Positions 12,602 to 24,028 of a DNA stretch of 64,000 nt are shown here, in pieces (position 1 is the stretch's first letter; each line of letters starts with the position of its first letter). Origin of the DNA: Dreissena polymorpha (Eukaryota; Mollusca; Bivalvia; Myida; Dreissenidae). Location: the NCBI RefSeq assembly GCF_020536995.1, contig NC_068366.1:69976297-70040296 (forward strand), written 5' to 3'. The notes beneath the pieces are model-generated. The model worked only from the letters and a program-made list of their open reading frames with translations, did not search any database and was not told where the DNA came from. Made by a program: the position numbers and the translations under genes.

Positions 12602-15538
12602 ATCATGGCAGAAGTTAGGTTACAACCCTTAATTCAGAAATGAAATAATAAAAAATACAAAAAATCATGACAAAATTACACAAATAAACTTTCTAACCTC
12701 ATAAAAAAAATTAACAAAAAACATAGAATATGCAGATCATCTGTAGTTTTTCATGTTCACTTTAATTCCAAATTGAGACATATAAATGAACCGATTATCA
12801 GAAGAAAATAAAACGTGCTGTTTTAGTAAATTTCTTGACACTTTTCATGTAGTCCCAATTACATTTGTAATTCGATACTTTCCTTTAATTGTTTGCTTCA
12901 CAACATCCTGTTATACATATGCTTATGTATAATCTAAAATTGACTTCAAGGTTGGGTAACCTTTCTTTACTTAAGACAAGTGGACTTCAAATCCCTGAAT
13001 ACTATATGTGTGAAAATGCTTATAACATTTGTTTTTATCTTCTCATAACTCTTTTCTTAATTGCCTTAGCTTGCACATGATAAAAATAAGAGAAAAGGGG
13101 TACCTGTAACTAGGTTAACTGACCACTGTAAGATAACTAGAATACTGTTTATTATCATAAATATATGAAGAAAATACAACAAGAATTATTTAATTCAATT
13201 TCAGTATCCTCCTTCATGCAAAAGTTCAAGAATTTAGTCAATGTAATGCACTAGCAAGCGTTTGGCTACGATGTGAAGATAACTCTTTACGACCAGGCTA
13301 TGAAAGAGTTGCAGCCCTTTATGCTATAAAAGTTATGCTTCCCAGAGGACAGATTGTGCTACTTCCACAGTTTTTGAATGCTTGCACCCATCTGAGTGAC
13401 AGCGCCAAGTCAAGTTTAGTGGATGACTGTGAGAAAATATATACAGACCAACTAAAGCATGATTCGGAGGCCAATGAACATTCAAGTAGTGGTGAAAACA
13501 TTAAGTCCTTGAAGGCTGAATATAGTAATGTTGAAGATGTAGATGAAACTTCTATTCACCCTGATGGTAATTGTCTGGTTTTAAGAGTTTGTAATTGTAG
13601 CAAATAGTATAATATCCATATACATATTTGTAGAATATTAAGTAATAATTGAATCATGTTATTTTTATTTAATAATTTCAAAGAATGAATTTGAATATTG
13701 TGATCAACTTTTTTTGTAAATTTACGAAGACTAGTAAAAAAAATATTAAAATACTTTACTGTCATTTGCTTAACGCACACCTATGTTTCCCATATGATCC
13801 GTTTTAGTAAAGTGGTTTCTTATTGATGAAAAATGCATTAACATTTGTTTAAACCAAAATCAAGACTTTATCGAAGTACCATATCTCATCCATATAATAA
13901 GTAGTAAACCAACACAAATAATATTGCCTGTTCTTTAGATATTACCAGCTCAGACCTGTCAGTGTTCAGCCATATCAAGTATTACGGGTGTCTGTTGGTC
14001 AGCAAGCTCTCATTTCCCAGCCTGGTCAGTCTCACGAAGGTGGCTGCAGCCTGCGCAACACTGGCAGTCATACTGAAGATCTGCATGGACGGTAAGTTGT
14101 GCTTCATTGGTCATTTTCGGCTCGGGTACTACTTACATGTACCCCGGGTACTCTTAAGTATACTTGCATGTTCCCCGGGTACGGTAAATTTACTTCAACG
14201 TACCCGGTCGATATTAGACTGTACCGAATTTGTATTCACGCCCAAAATCCGATGTCATAAAACGCGCTACCGATAACCGTTTAACGATATTGTTGATCTT
14301 AAACAAAATTCTCTTTTAAATAAAACTGCAGCAACATGCTTTTTGAGTATGATTTTCGATAATATAGGGGCCATTTAACAGAAAATTGACATAAATGTGA
14401 ACATTAATTTAAAAAAAAATAGCCGACAATGACCGATTAAGCGTTAAAATTCCCGGGTGCGTTTTAGTATGATAACCGTACCCCGGGTACATGTAAGTAG
14501 TACCCGAGCCTACAATGACTAATCGAGCGTAAGTTGTCGTGGAAATCTGCATGAATAGTAGGTTTTCATGGAAATCTGCATGCCACGTAGGTTGTCATGG
14601 AAATCTGAATAAGATCTACCTACCTACATGTATAAAGTTTTAAGTTGATATATCTTTAATTTTTAAAGATATTCACTGAAAAACGTTTTGTATAAATAAA
14701 CAAAAAGCAAAGAGCAGTAACTCTTTAATTTTAAATAAAAATCTATAAAGTTTGATGTGGACAATGGAGAGACTATTTCAAGGCACAAAGTTCAAATGGA
14801 CAATGATATTAAGTATCAAACAATTTTCAAAATTAAAGGGCATATTTCCGTGCAAAGATTATTTAGAAATGCATAAACAATAGGTATTTCACTTCTGCAT
14901 AGATTAAACGACATATGTATAAAATTTCATTTTGATAGGCAGAACATTAAGTTGGGAACACTAAGTACACAAATATGTGCATCTTATAAGACCAACAAAC
15001 CCACAGGGTGATTCCATTTCACCAAAGACCTAGAATAAAAATCTAAGTCTTTGATTAAAATAGGCAAAAACAAAGTTTGTTGATGGGTGAAATCAAAGAC
15101 CTAGAATAATTCTAGGTCTTTGTTTTAATGTATTGCGTGTTATCAATTGTGTAAGTTGCGTCATTATTTAGTGGATTTGCTAAGTGTGAAAAGTGTGATA
15201 ACGCATGTTTTGTTTCAGTATGCCTGACAATTGGTTCCTTGCCATAAATAAAGGACCAAGTGCTATAACAAGATGTCCTTTAGTCTATCTAGATTTGATT
15301 AAATTAATATTTTTCATATTCCACTTTTTATGATTCAAAGTCTATCCAAATAGTTGTACCTTGCAAAGTTATGAACATATCCCATTTATCAATTGATATG
15401 CAATATTGACGTGCATTATTTGCATAATTTGTTTTTCCAGGAGATTATTTCAGTAGACTGGACCATGTTAGAGAACTCTGGAAAGCTGCTGTACAGTTGC
15501 TGAAGACAGTATTCTCCCCTTACAGACCGGGCAGATAG
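9443..15538 (+). CDS. PEX26: PEX26, peroxisome assembly protein 26 (5 exons, complete)
   Basis: Five exons, 9443-9615, 11258-11398, 13205-13566, 13939-14091 and 15441-15538, all with GT/AG borders and matching phases, join into 308 residues; human PEX26 is about 305. PEX26 is a tail-anchored peroxisomal membrane protein that recruits the PEX1/PEX6 AAA ATPases, which pull the import receptor PEX5 back out of the membrane. Family evidence: LCVVCIQALAEMDCWQEVL in exon 2 closely matches the human LCVVGIQALAEMDRWQEVL segment as I recall it, and the exon 2/3 junction gives CILLHAKVQE against human CILLYSKMQE. Exon 4 holds the single C-terminal membrane segment, roughly residues 254-274. The start ATG at 9443 opens MAAAQVTKMK and is followed by a predicted helical repeat region. 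Introns carry a palindromic array, a (TA)n tract and a TIR element. It converges with the adducin-like gene. Identification by recalled similarity only. Confidence 0.87.
9836..10272. repeat. Nested palindrome array in PEX26 intron 1
   Basis: Two tandem ~210-bp modules, each opening with GACCTGAAATGGCTTGAAGTC and closing with GACTTCAAGCCATTTCAGGTC. Inside are several copies of GTCACCCTAGGGTGACTTCAA (a palindrome on CCTAGG) and of ATCGGCTTGAAGTC in both orientations. The whole is bounded by TCATTGTCGACCTG and CAGGTCGACAATGA as inverted ends. Confidence 0.85.
10573..10770 (+). other. 16-bp inverted repeat and protein-like hydrophobic frame in PEX26 intron 1
   Basis: GAATTGTCTTGGCCAC (10573-10588) and GTGGCCAAGACAATTC (10606-10621) are perfect inverse copies 17 bp apart. 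The second arm opens a frame with coding-like composition: VAKTIPQLKAALPNTNISFL then LLVIAVIYAAQPLLPLLMLP. It looks like a membrane-protein exon piece, but no family is recognised and no splice sites are clear. Possibly a captured or decayed exon. Confidence 0.3.
11258..11398 (+). CDS. PEX26: PEX26 exon 2
   Basis: Acceptor ttaacag at 11251-11257, donor gtaaga at 11399. It encodes the most conserved block, LCVVCIQALAEMDCWQEVL, followed by LPMVLNVYESVEKCP. An alternative acceptor six bases further in (gtacag, ending 11264) does not fit the exon 1 phase, so 11258 is preferred. Confidence 0.88.
11502..11942. repeat. Interspersed repeat with ~170-bp tandem units
   Basis: Ends read TAGTCCCCTATTGG and TAGGGGACTTTTATTG with gcttggcaatagtc; inside, two to three units share GGATCCTGCG, TAACTTTAAAAGTTCTTCAT and GGCAATATGGAGATTATGCA. 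It lies in PEX26 intron 2 and is non-coding. Confidence 0.6.
12121..12334. mobile_element. MITE, TTAACCC-type, hairpin core (copy 2)
   Basis: Second copy of the 519-720 element in the same orientation, starting TTAACCCTTTCAGCGC, with the GATGAGA...TCTCATC hairpin and the shared end CCCAGCATGCAAAGGGT. It lies in PEX26 intron 2. Confidence 0.75.
12516..12599. repeat. (TA)n microsatellite in PEX26 intron 2
   Basis: About 84 bp of uninterrupted TA. Confidence 0.95.
13205..13566 (+). CDS. PEX26: PEX26 exon 3
   Basis: Acceptor tttcag ending 13204, donor gtaatt at 13567. It encodes CILLHAKVQEFSQ at the start, a helical middle including VWLRCEDNSL and VAALYAIKVMLPRG, and an acidic, Ser-rich linker (SSSGENIKSLKAEYSNVEDV) before the membrane anchor exon. 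The linker corresponds to the low-conservation stretch ahead of the anchor in vertebrate PEX26. Confidence 0.86.
13939..14091 (+). CDS. PEX26: PEX26 exon 4, membrane anchor
   Basis: Acceptor tctttag ending 13938, donor gtaagt at 14092. It encodes SVFSHIKYYGCLLVSKLS and then the hydrophobic run LVSLTKVAAACATLAVILKI, which is the predicted tail-anchor helix near residues 254-274. Phase 1 at both ends fits exons 3 and 5. Confidence 0.85.
14107..14522. mobile_element. TIR element in PEX26 intron 4
   Basis: Terminal inverted repeats of about 45 bp: left GGCTCGGGTACTACTTACAT then GTACCCCGGGTAC; right the inverse (14478-14522). Three further CCCGGGTAC-like motifs lie just inside. Non-coding, about 416 bp; a decayed relative of one end is near 46960-47020. 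Confidence 0.72.
14523..15440. other. Rest of PEX26 intron 4
   Basis: AT-rich intron sequence. Two partial copies of CAAAGACCTAGAAT lie at about 15031 and 15094; the second forms a 29-bp near-perfect palindrome (15094-15122). No coding sequence seen. Confidence 0.5.
15441..15538 (+). CDS. PEX26: PEX26 exon 5, C-terminus and stop
   Basis: Acceptor gtttttccag ending 15440; stop TAG at 15536-15538. It encodes the short basic tail GDYFSRLDHVRELWKAAV, then LLKTVFSPYRPGR, which would lie in the peroxisome lumen after the anchor. The length of this tail is similar to that of vertebrate PEX26. Confidence 0.84.
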
Positions 15539-16160
15539 GGGAAGTGACTACAAGTACCGGTATATACTATATCTGGCTGAGAATTTCTTCCTATCTCCTA
15601 TCCGTTTGGAAATACTGTGCACTGTGAATATACACTGCAATGTTACACTTTATTGAATATCCAACTTGGCTTAGCCACATCACTGATGTGAGTTGCAAAC
15701 CCTAAACAGTGATAGTCAAAGTTACAATGGTGTAACTTTCAGTGGTGTAGTGGATATGGTGTCCGCCTAGCGATCCGGAAGTCAAGTTCGATCCCCACTG
15801 TTGGAGCGTTCTTTAGATTTCCCTCATAGACACCAAGTACTGGTTCTAGTCCCAGGAAACGGACTCGAGAGCGTTTCAAGTAAGCCTTAGACTTTCAATG
15901 CAATCAAGGTAAAATAACTAGGTTTTAAGTAAAGATACAAGGTTGATGATCTTGATTATTTGTGCAATATGGATTCTGTAAGGGTTGTATATAATCTGTG
16001 ACGTTTTAATTGTTTACCCTGGTTAATGGTTCTTCCCAAGAAGACATGAAGTTTACAGTAGTTTGCTGTATGATGTATAGGTTTTTTGCTGTAACTTGAT
16101 TTGTTGCTTCTTTAACATGTTTTGATATTTTTAATAAATCAATTTATAACTTTCATGTTT
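15539..16160 (+). other. Probable PEX26 3'UTR and polyadenylation site
   Basis: Downstream of the stop there is no open frame. An AATAAA lies at 16133-16138, followed by a T/GT-rich stretch (cttTCATGTTTGTC). A tRNA-derived SINE (15735-15945) is embedded. The transcript end is inferred; no transcript data are available. Confidence 0.4.
15735..15945 (+). mobile_element. tRNA-derived SINE (copy 1)
   Basis: tRNA-like head with A box (GTAGTGGATATGGTGTCCGC) and B box (AAGTTCGATCCCC), then a body with AAACGGACTCGAGAGCGTTT and CTTTCAATGCAATCAAGGTA. The same body occurs at 52692-52825, and the same head, inverted, at 56553-56650. Confidence 0.75.
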
Positions 16161-17439
16161 GTCAAAGCTTGCAAAATAATTCACATTGATAATGTTTGAG
16201 TTTTTTTTAGCAATATCTGGAAGCAACAAGATACATGTATCTATTGAGTAATTTTTTTGGCCCAAAATTACGGCCTCTTACAGGCTGCTTCCCAATATCA
16301 ATAAGGAACATTTCTTTCCAAAAATCTGACCAAAATTTATCAACAAAAGATGCAGAACTTTTCTAATAAACTTATTTCATAATTTGTTTTTTGAGTTTAT
16401 TATACAGGGATAAAATTCTGTAACACTTTATAAAATAAATTTTAAAATGCAGTTTAACGTTCACTTATAAACAATTGGAATATCGTTATTAATAATCATA
16501 TTAATAACGTTATATTTTTCACAATTGCATGGTTTATCCCGCTATTTTTCCCAATCGAAAAGGCTCAGACTGTAAAATTGCACATTCACTGATATTTGGA
16601 ATGTATTGTTATATACATAAGCAGTATTTAGCTCTCAGCATACACATTTATTGAAATTCCAATCATGTCACAGAAATTAGAATTATTGTTGTACATGTAT
16701 TTGAATTATGCATGTGTGATCTGTTTCATGTGTTATCTGAGATAAGAAGACCAGAATTTATGTTCATGCGAATGTATTTGAAAGCCAGCAAGTACCCCGC
16801 GTTCTCAGATGCCATAAGTGTACTAATTATTCCCCCTGATACAAAGTTAAGGGTTCATACTGTAATCACTAGGTATGTCTGTATTTAGACACTAATTTTT
16901 CCTGATTTCTCATACAGTTTCCAACACCGAACCTTCAAACTTGTAATTTCTTTATGATAGCAAATTTTGCATTTGCGATTTGTATTGTTTTACGTTGAAA
17001 ATAACAAAAGTTATGACTCTTTTTCAACAAAGAATTTCTGAAACATAGTTGTTTCTAGAGACTTTTCCTTTGAAACCACAAGGCCCAAAGGTTTTATATT
17101 GAGTATGTGCCATTCAATTGCATTTCTCTGCAAATTTTGTTAAAATAATGCTTGCGTGGGGAAAACTAACCACGCCATAGGGTCCAATTTGTATTGTTAC
17201 ATCAGGCTTCATATAATTATTACTATATGCAGAGTCTGGGGGTATTAATGTCTTCTTAGACAAGCTTTAAATATGAAAAGGTTAGTGTTTTTAGCAGTAT
17301 TGTTGTATATAATTACGTTTATTGTTCATTTACCTATGTTGTTAAGTTTGTACATATGGTTCCTTTTCTTCACCAGTTTTTTTCTTATGTCTTATCACAC
17401 TACCAATTCTATCACATTGAATAAAATGGAAAACGCATT
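16160..17439. other. Intergenic, nothing recognised
   Basis: AT-rich sequence without convincing frames, splice patterns or repeats shared within the window. Confidence 0.5.
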
Positions 17440-17763
17440 TAGTCTGTTTGTTAATTGCTACCAGAAGTAATAGTCTGTTTTTGATTGCTACCAGAAGTAA
17501 TAGTCTGTTTTTGATTGCTACCAGAAGTAATAGTCTGTTTTTGATTGCTACCAGAAGTACAAGTTTGTTTTTTATTGCTACCAAAATAGTCTGTTTTTGA
17601 TTGTTACCAGAAGTAATGGTATGTTTTTGATTGTTACCAGAAGTAATGGTATGTTTTTTATTGTTACCAGAAGTAATGGTATGTTTTTGATTGCTAACAG
17701 AATAGTCTGTTTTTGATTGCTACCAGGAGTAATGGTATGTTTTTTATTGATACCAGAAGTTAA
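17440..17763. repeat. 30-bp minisatellite, about 10 units
   Basis: Unit GATTGCTACCAGAAGTAATA plus gtctgttttt, drifting to GATTGTTACCAGAAGTAATG towards the right; two short units (ccagaatagtc). Non-coding. Confidence 0.88.
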
Positions 17764-20283
17764 CTATAGTTAATATAGTCTATTTCATTATTTCTACTAG
17801 TAGTTCTAGCCTAATTTGTTTCCCTGCAAGCAGCAAATTTGTCTGCCATTACGTAGGGTACTGAGATAAAACTTTGTACTGAAATGATGGACATGTAACT
17901 GGATGGATGTTTGTCTGGGCTGGTAATTGAAGTTTCTAAGTGCTGGCTCATGATACATTTTTCACTGGATATATTAATCATGTCAAGATAGTCTTGCATT
18001 AATCGTTTCAATCTAGTTATGCATTAGTCATCTGAATCCAGTTGTGCATTTTGTCCATATGTTGTAGTTTGTGAATTTCTAAGAAATGGCCCTTTGAATT
18101 TTATTTACATAACAAAATTTGTCCGAACTTGTTCTCTCATGGTACTGGAAAAAAAGAATCCCAGGATTAATCCTTGTAGAGGATAGTAACTGTTGTGCAT
18201 ATCTTAGGATCCTTATCTGCAGGTTTTTAGACTCACTTAAAGCCCATCACAGTTTTTGACGTTTGCAATCACTGACTGAAATTCAATAAACTTCAGAAGG
18301 TCCGTATTTTCCACCCAATTCTTAGACTAAAGAATAGACTTAGCAAAAAAACAATAAAGTCAAGATGGTCCTTAAGCGCTCACCTGAGTTAACGTACACC
18401 AACAAAAGATTTTATCTGACATAAGGTAAAAGGTTAAAGAACAATACAACACATCTTAATGAACTAGGTGTCTATAGGGCATGGATGTGCACTCATTCCT
18501 CTTTCCTTTCAAAACTCCAAATTGTCAATCAAAATCTGTTTATCGCCATATTGGAATTTCAACCTCGTAAAATGACCTTGACCTTTGAGGTAATAAGACG
18601 GGTGATTCTCTCGAAATTCAGTCTCCTCGTGGTAGTCGTTTGTGGTAAGTTGTCTTTACATTGTAAATAGAATGATGGAGATGTTACAGCTTGTAAAAGC
18701 TGCTTTATAGCCCAATTGAACCATTGACCTCTAAGTGTGACCCTGACCTCTGAGGTTGGGAGACAGGTTTAAAACACACATTGTCCTCATGTTTGTATCT
18801 CAAGGTTAAGTTATCTTAAAATAGCATAGCGGATGACTATACATGTATTTCAGTCCCAAAAAACTGTTATATGGCTGACTTGGATCTTTGAAGTATGACC
18901 TTTACCTTGAAGAAAGACAGGTTTAACACTAGACACATCATCTTTTGATGAACTGCATGTGTGCAAAGGTGTTTTGAAATCCATCAATATATGTTTTGGC
19001 TTTCACAGGAGTTTGCATGCTGTTTAAACAATATATATGTTAGTAATGGCTGCAGGTCAGCTGTAGGAAAATATTGCATACCAGTAGTACATCTGATCTT
19101 TTTAATACTTCAATTAAACGAAACTACAAATTTATCTAGGATCTGGCTAGTGTTTGTTGTTTTCTGGATGTTAGGATGTATCAAGATTTTTAAGGCCCAA
19201 TATAAGGGTACTCAACTACTCCATTATTGTTAATAAGGGGACCAATATCGGAATACACAATTTTCTAAGAAGATAAAAGTACATGTGTCCTTGAAAATGT
19301 TCCAGATGTATTTATATAAACTGTATAAAACACGGTATTATGTGAAGTTGGAATAAGACATCAACTTGGGAATATATTGTTTTTTCAAAAGTGCATAATA
19401 TGCAGTTTTATATTTTTGTATTTATTTAGTTTGACCAATTATAATTAAAACAGATACTTGCATATATACATGTAATAGCATCATTTAAATGAATTTTTCT
19501 GCAAAACTGGACTGTTTATTGATATTTTTAAAAATCCTCTTGAAATGAAACCGTGTCCATGCGGCGCAGGGACAGTTTAAAAATACAGATAAAATGATGA
19601 AAATACAATCACTGTTAAAGAAAAAGTAATAGTATTACAAAAATAAATTCAGATCATGAAATGAATAGTTTTGTTGAGAAAAATCACCAAAAAAATGTCC
19701 ATTCCCAGTTTGATGTCTTACTCAAATTCACATAATTCAGTGTTTTAATAATAATTTATTAATTTTTTGTTAGCAAATCAATCTCCTTACAGTTTAATGA
19801 ACATGTAATGTTTGTAGTGTAAATACAATTTTTCATAGAATTTAAATAAATTTAATTATATATTAAAAACATCCCATTTGCAATATTTTAATTGAAAATA
19901 TCTAATATGCCGTGTTATTATGTGTTACACGTTCTATTCATTACAAAGAAACGATGGACCAATAACAGGCCTTCCACACGTTGAATTTGTAGGCATGTTC
20001 ACAGGTAAACAAAAATGGCCAGCAAAGTTTGACAGATGTAAATAGAATGTTACTGCTGACTTTGCATAAATGCTTCCTAGAAACAGTTGGAAGATTAACA
20101 GCCCTCTGAGAAATCCACAATAAATTGTAAATTCATTTGACAAGATAGAAAACCATTGTAATCAATTATAAAGATTCTTTGGTTATTGGTCCTCTTTGGC
20201 TATTGAATTGCCACCATTAGACACTAAACCCTACAAGGAACAAATTGATAACAAACACACGCTATATGTTGAGAATTTGTTGT
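17764..20283. other. Intergenic with degenerate GACCTTTGA-type repeats
   Basis: At about 18355-18960 there are worn copies of a common bivalve repeat with AATGACCTTGACCTTTGAGG and AGACAGGTTTAA motifs, opening with gctcacctga. The remainder is AT-rich with no gene evident. Confidence 0.45.
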
Positions 20284-23200
20284 TTTATTGGACACCGCAT
20301 TTACAAAGTGGCTCACTAGAAGCTTAGAGAAATGTATGTATGGCTTGTTAACACAGAAAACACAGAAGAAACAGAGCAAAATGTACAACAAAGAGAATGA
20401 TCAATCTGCCTTAATCCTTATCTAGACTAGCTGGAATACATGTGACACAATATTGTTAACAGACATGTAGACTGCAGCATGTTCTCCAAAACAAGACAAT
20501 ACATATTTCCAATTTATTGCAGATTTTATTGTAGTTCTAAATTTGTTGACTTGTTTTTCATTTGGCCCTTTTAAAAGCATTTCTTGGTAAGGGTATTTGA
20601 ATCAATAAGTTGAGGAACGAAGCATCTCTGCTTTCTTTACTTATTCATTATAGAATACAAAAAGAAGAGTAAGTGAAAGTTTGGTTTGAAACAATATCTT
20701 ATTTATACAAAGACTATACCTGTTGCCAGTTAAATTGAATACATGTACAATCTACTCAACATAAATGACATACAAATCTTAAGCAATAATTGGATATGAT
20801 ACATACTACTACATTGAGACTCAAAAATTATAATAAGATGCACTTCTACATTCATATACATTATTGACATAGTTTTATTATAATAAAGTTAAAGTTATAA
20901 AACTATAATGACCATAATCATAGTATCGACCATATATTCAATATCTGTTTGGGTATCCCAAATACATGATATACTGCATAATATTGATATATATGTACTG
21001 CCTATGTAGATTATGACAAATTATCGTTACATATTAATATGTATGTTACACTAAATTGTCAATATAAATTAAGAAATATTTTGACTACTTGAAACGATTA
21101 TATGACAAAAAAAACTTGGAACCCTTATGATTCATACGGCAAGATACATTCAATTAATTAACCCGAACAATGCTATAAAAAGAGGAAAACATTCAACACC
21201 GACAGATTCCATTATGACTTTCAATCGGGACAGAAAAAATGTGGCAAATATAATCATAGCAACATCATATTAAATAAACATTTAAATAAAGAAAAAAACA
21301 TATAAATGTAAGGGCTTAATATTGCATGGTTAAAATAATGTAATTCAACAATTTAATTTCAAACGTTCATTTTCATGACCATCAATATTGAGCATTTTGG
21401 TTCATTGTCTTAGTATTGAAACTCAATGCATTATATATTAAGTTAGCTGAAATCTATTTATTTTAGCTTTATTGCATTTATTTAAAGGTTAAATGCTCTA
21501 GAGTCCATTTCCTGGGCCTAGAACTTGGTGTCTTTGAGAGAGATATAAAGAACGCCTGAAATATTGAAAGTACAGTATCATGTTCAACTGTTCTCCCAAA
21601 TAGTGGGTCCACTACACTTACAAACTGTACAGATGATGCCAATATAGTTTCCAAAGTGTTCACAAGGAACCCCAAATCCCATTAAAAATAAAAAAAAATT
21701 ATACACAAAAATAAGACAATGCGAAGATAGACACTATAAATGTACAATACCTAGACACTATGACGAAAATGTACTTGAAACATGAATATTATATTTGTGT
21801 ACACATTAAAAAAGGCATTACACAGGCGGTACTTTTAACAATTTCTCGAAAGCATTTTCTCTCACAAACACAAGTGAATACTTCAGAGAGTGACACAAAA
21901 CACTCACATTTACACAGGAGAAAAACACTGTCAACTCTGCATTAATATAAAAGCCCAGATCTTTGAAGGTGTAAGACGAAAGGAACAAAACAAAAATTCC
22001 AAAGATCCTACACTTGCATGTTTTGACTAATGGAATCTTGCAACAGTTCTGTTTCCGTTTCTTAAAGAAACAAACACAAAACAAGAAAGCATTTTATGCA
22101 ATACATGATTCCATAATATTAGCAATGACATAAACAATTATTTTCCTAGACAAGTTTGAAATTGACCATCCTAAGAATAAAGTTAATAAGATGAATATTA
22201 CTAATGTTTCAACTAGGAACAGTTGAGTTTTTTCGTATTCAGGATCAAAATTGGAGAGGTTATTATGAGCTCCGAAATTACAACTTCATTTCTGAATGAC
22301 AGTCATACTTTAAAAATGTCTTTTTAAGTTCAGTATTAATTAATGCAAGAACAATGGCAAATTCACCAAATTAAGCATTTTTACATACATGTTCACACAA
22401 AGCAGAAAGTATATATCATTTTGCACATTTCCCTAAAAAAAGAACATTTAGTGACTTGGAACCAGTCTGGTCGACAGATATATCATGATACATTCATAGA
22501 CAAATAACTAGACACATTTGAAATATTGTGTTTATGCTTCATCTCTTTATTTTTATGTGGAGAGTTAACCAAACAAATTGGCAAAAAGTTTTTTAAGCAT
22601 TCAAATTATAATTCATTTTATTGGCATTGGGCTTTTTTCTTATAGTTCATAGAATGTAAACAAATGCAAGCTTATTCCAATATCAGGTCAATATCTTTCT
22701 AATAAATGCAACAAAGCCTGATATATGACACTGTTCTTTTCTTTCAATAATTCATCAAAATACAAAGCATCATTTAACATGAACAAAAAGCAATGTAACA
22801 TCTGTTCACCGTTGAAGTGCAACAAAACAAACAAAGTTGAATACAAGCAGGACAAGAAATGGTTTGGACAGTTGTACAAACTACCGGTAGTATCTGTGCT
22901 GAATAATGTATTATTGCATAAGCTTTCTAGAAGTCCCAGGCACCATTATAAGAATACCATCCCGCATTCATCAGCAGGACCCGGAGCTAAATATTCCATT
23001 TTATAAAGACTACAAGCTAGTGAAATACATGGAAGAGCAGCAATAAAAACCAGGTGAACAATTAAAATAAGTAAAAATCAGAAATGAGTAAAATGAATGT
23101 ACATGATGAAATGATGCATCAATATTTTAGATCATTTAGATTCTGCTTAAAAAAAACAAATGACATCAAGTGCATGATTTGGTGTTACCTTGGTTGTTAA

Positions 23201-23908
23201 CTTCCACAAAGTTTCTTAACAACACAATTTTCATAGATAAGCATCTCTGCTTTGAAAACTTCGTAAGTCACCAGCATGCAATTCTTGAATAGTAACACAG
23301 CAAACCAGATGTTTTTACATTTTTCATTTCAAATTACTGAAAGCAATAATTATATTCAAAGCTCATGCTTTAAGTACCACTTGTCTTTCATCTGAAAATC
23401 TGAAACTGATCATAAACATTGTAAGGGCAAGCCAGGTAACAAATGTTTAATATGAAATCCTATAAGGCTGAGGCTACAATATACCATACAAGGTCTTGCA
23501 ATTTTAATGCACAGGAAGAGTGCTTCGGACAAACAGCTTCACACACAGGTCAACCTTTCAGTTTGAACGACAGATTATTGCAACTTTGAAGGGAAATATT
23601 TAAGAACACATTTTAATGGATGTACACAAAGCTGGTTTTCTAATAAATGTGTTATTTCAATTACTTTTGTAAAATAAATAGAAAAATCTTTTTTGAAAAA
23701 TATTGGTAAATTCATTCAACCACAGCAGTAAGCTGCTGCTGTTTTGTAAACCAATCAGAAATCAGCATTTTAATCATGTGACCATTACCTCAGCTGGACT
23801 GTCCAATCACATGCAAGATAAGGTATACATATTGAATACAAATATTAAAAAAAAAACTATCACGACAATAAGATGTCTGCATTATGCATTGAACTAATAC
23901 ATGTGCTT
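20284..23908 (-). other. Probable long 3'UTR of the adducin-like gene
   Basis: No coding sequence and almost no recognisable repeats in 3.6 kb, in contrast to the repeat-filled flanks. On the minus strand an AATAAA (20289-20284) is followed by a GT-rich tract, consistent with a polyadenylation site. Inferred without transcript data. Confidence 0.4.
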
Positions 23909-24028
23909 TCAAATTGAACTTTCTTTGCCTTCCTTATTTTTCTTGTTTTTCGAGAACGATGGCATTCTAAATTTCTTCTTCTTTTTCTTCTCCTTTGTCG
24001 GTGATGGATGCTCCTTGGTGGGGGATCC
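23909..24028 (-). CDS. Adducin-like terminal exon (MARCKS-like tail)
   Basis: Acceptor tgtaattttag precedes GGATCCCCCACC; stop TGA is at 23911-23909. It encodes 39 residues: GSPTKEHPSPTKE, six lysines, FRMPSFSKNKKNKEGKESSI. The FRxPSF core flanked by Lys runs is the hallmark of the adducin tail, and the serine in PSF is the usual PKC target. Phase 0 joins the preceding ...GRSSKE. Confidence 0.85.
   Translation of the reverse strand, partial: GSPTKEHPSPTKEKKKKKKFRMPSFSKNKKNKEGKESSI

Noticed and set aside
17440-17763. CRISPR-like array of 30-bp repeats
   Set aside because: Repeats are head to tail without unique spacers and the DNA is eukaryotic; it is a minisatellite.
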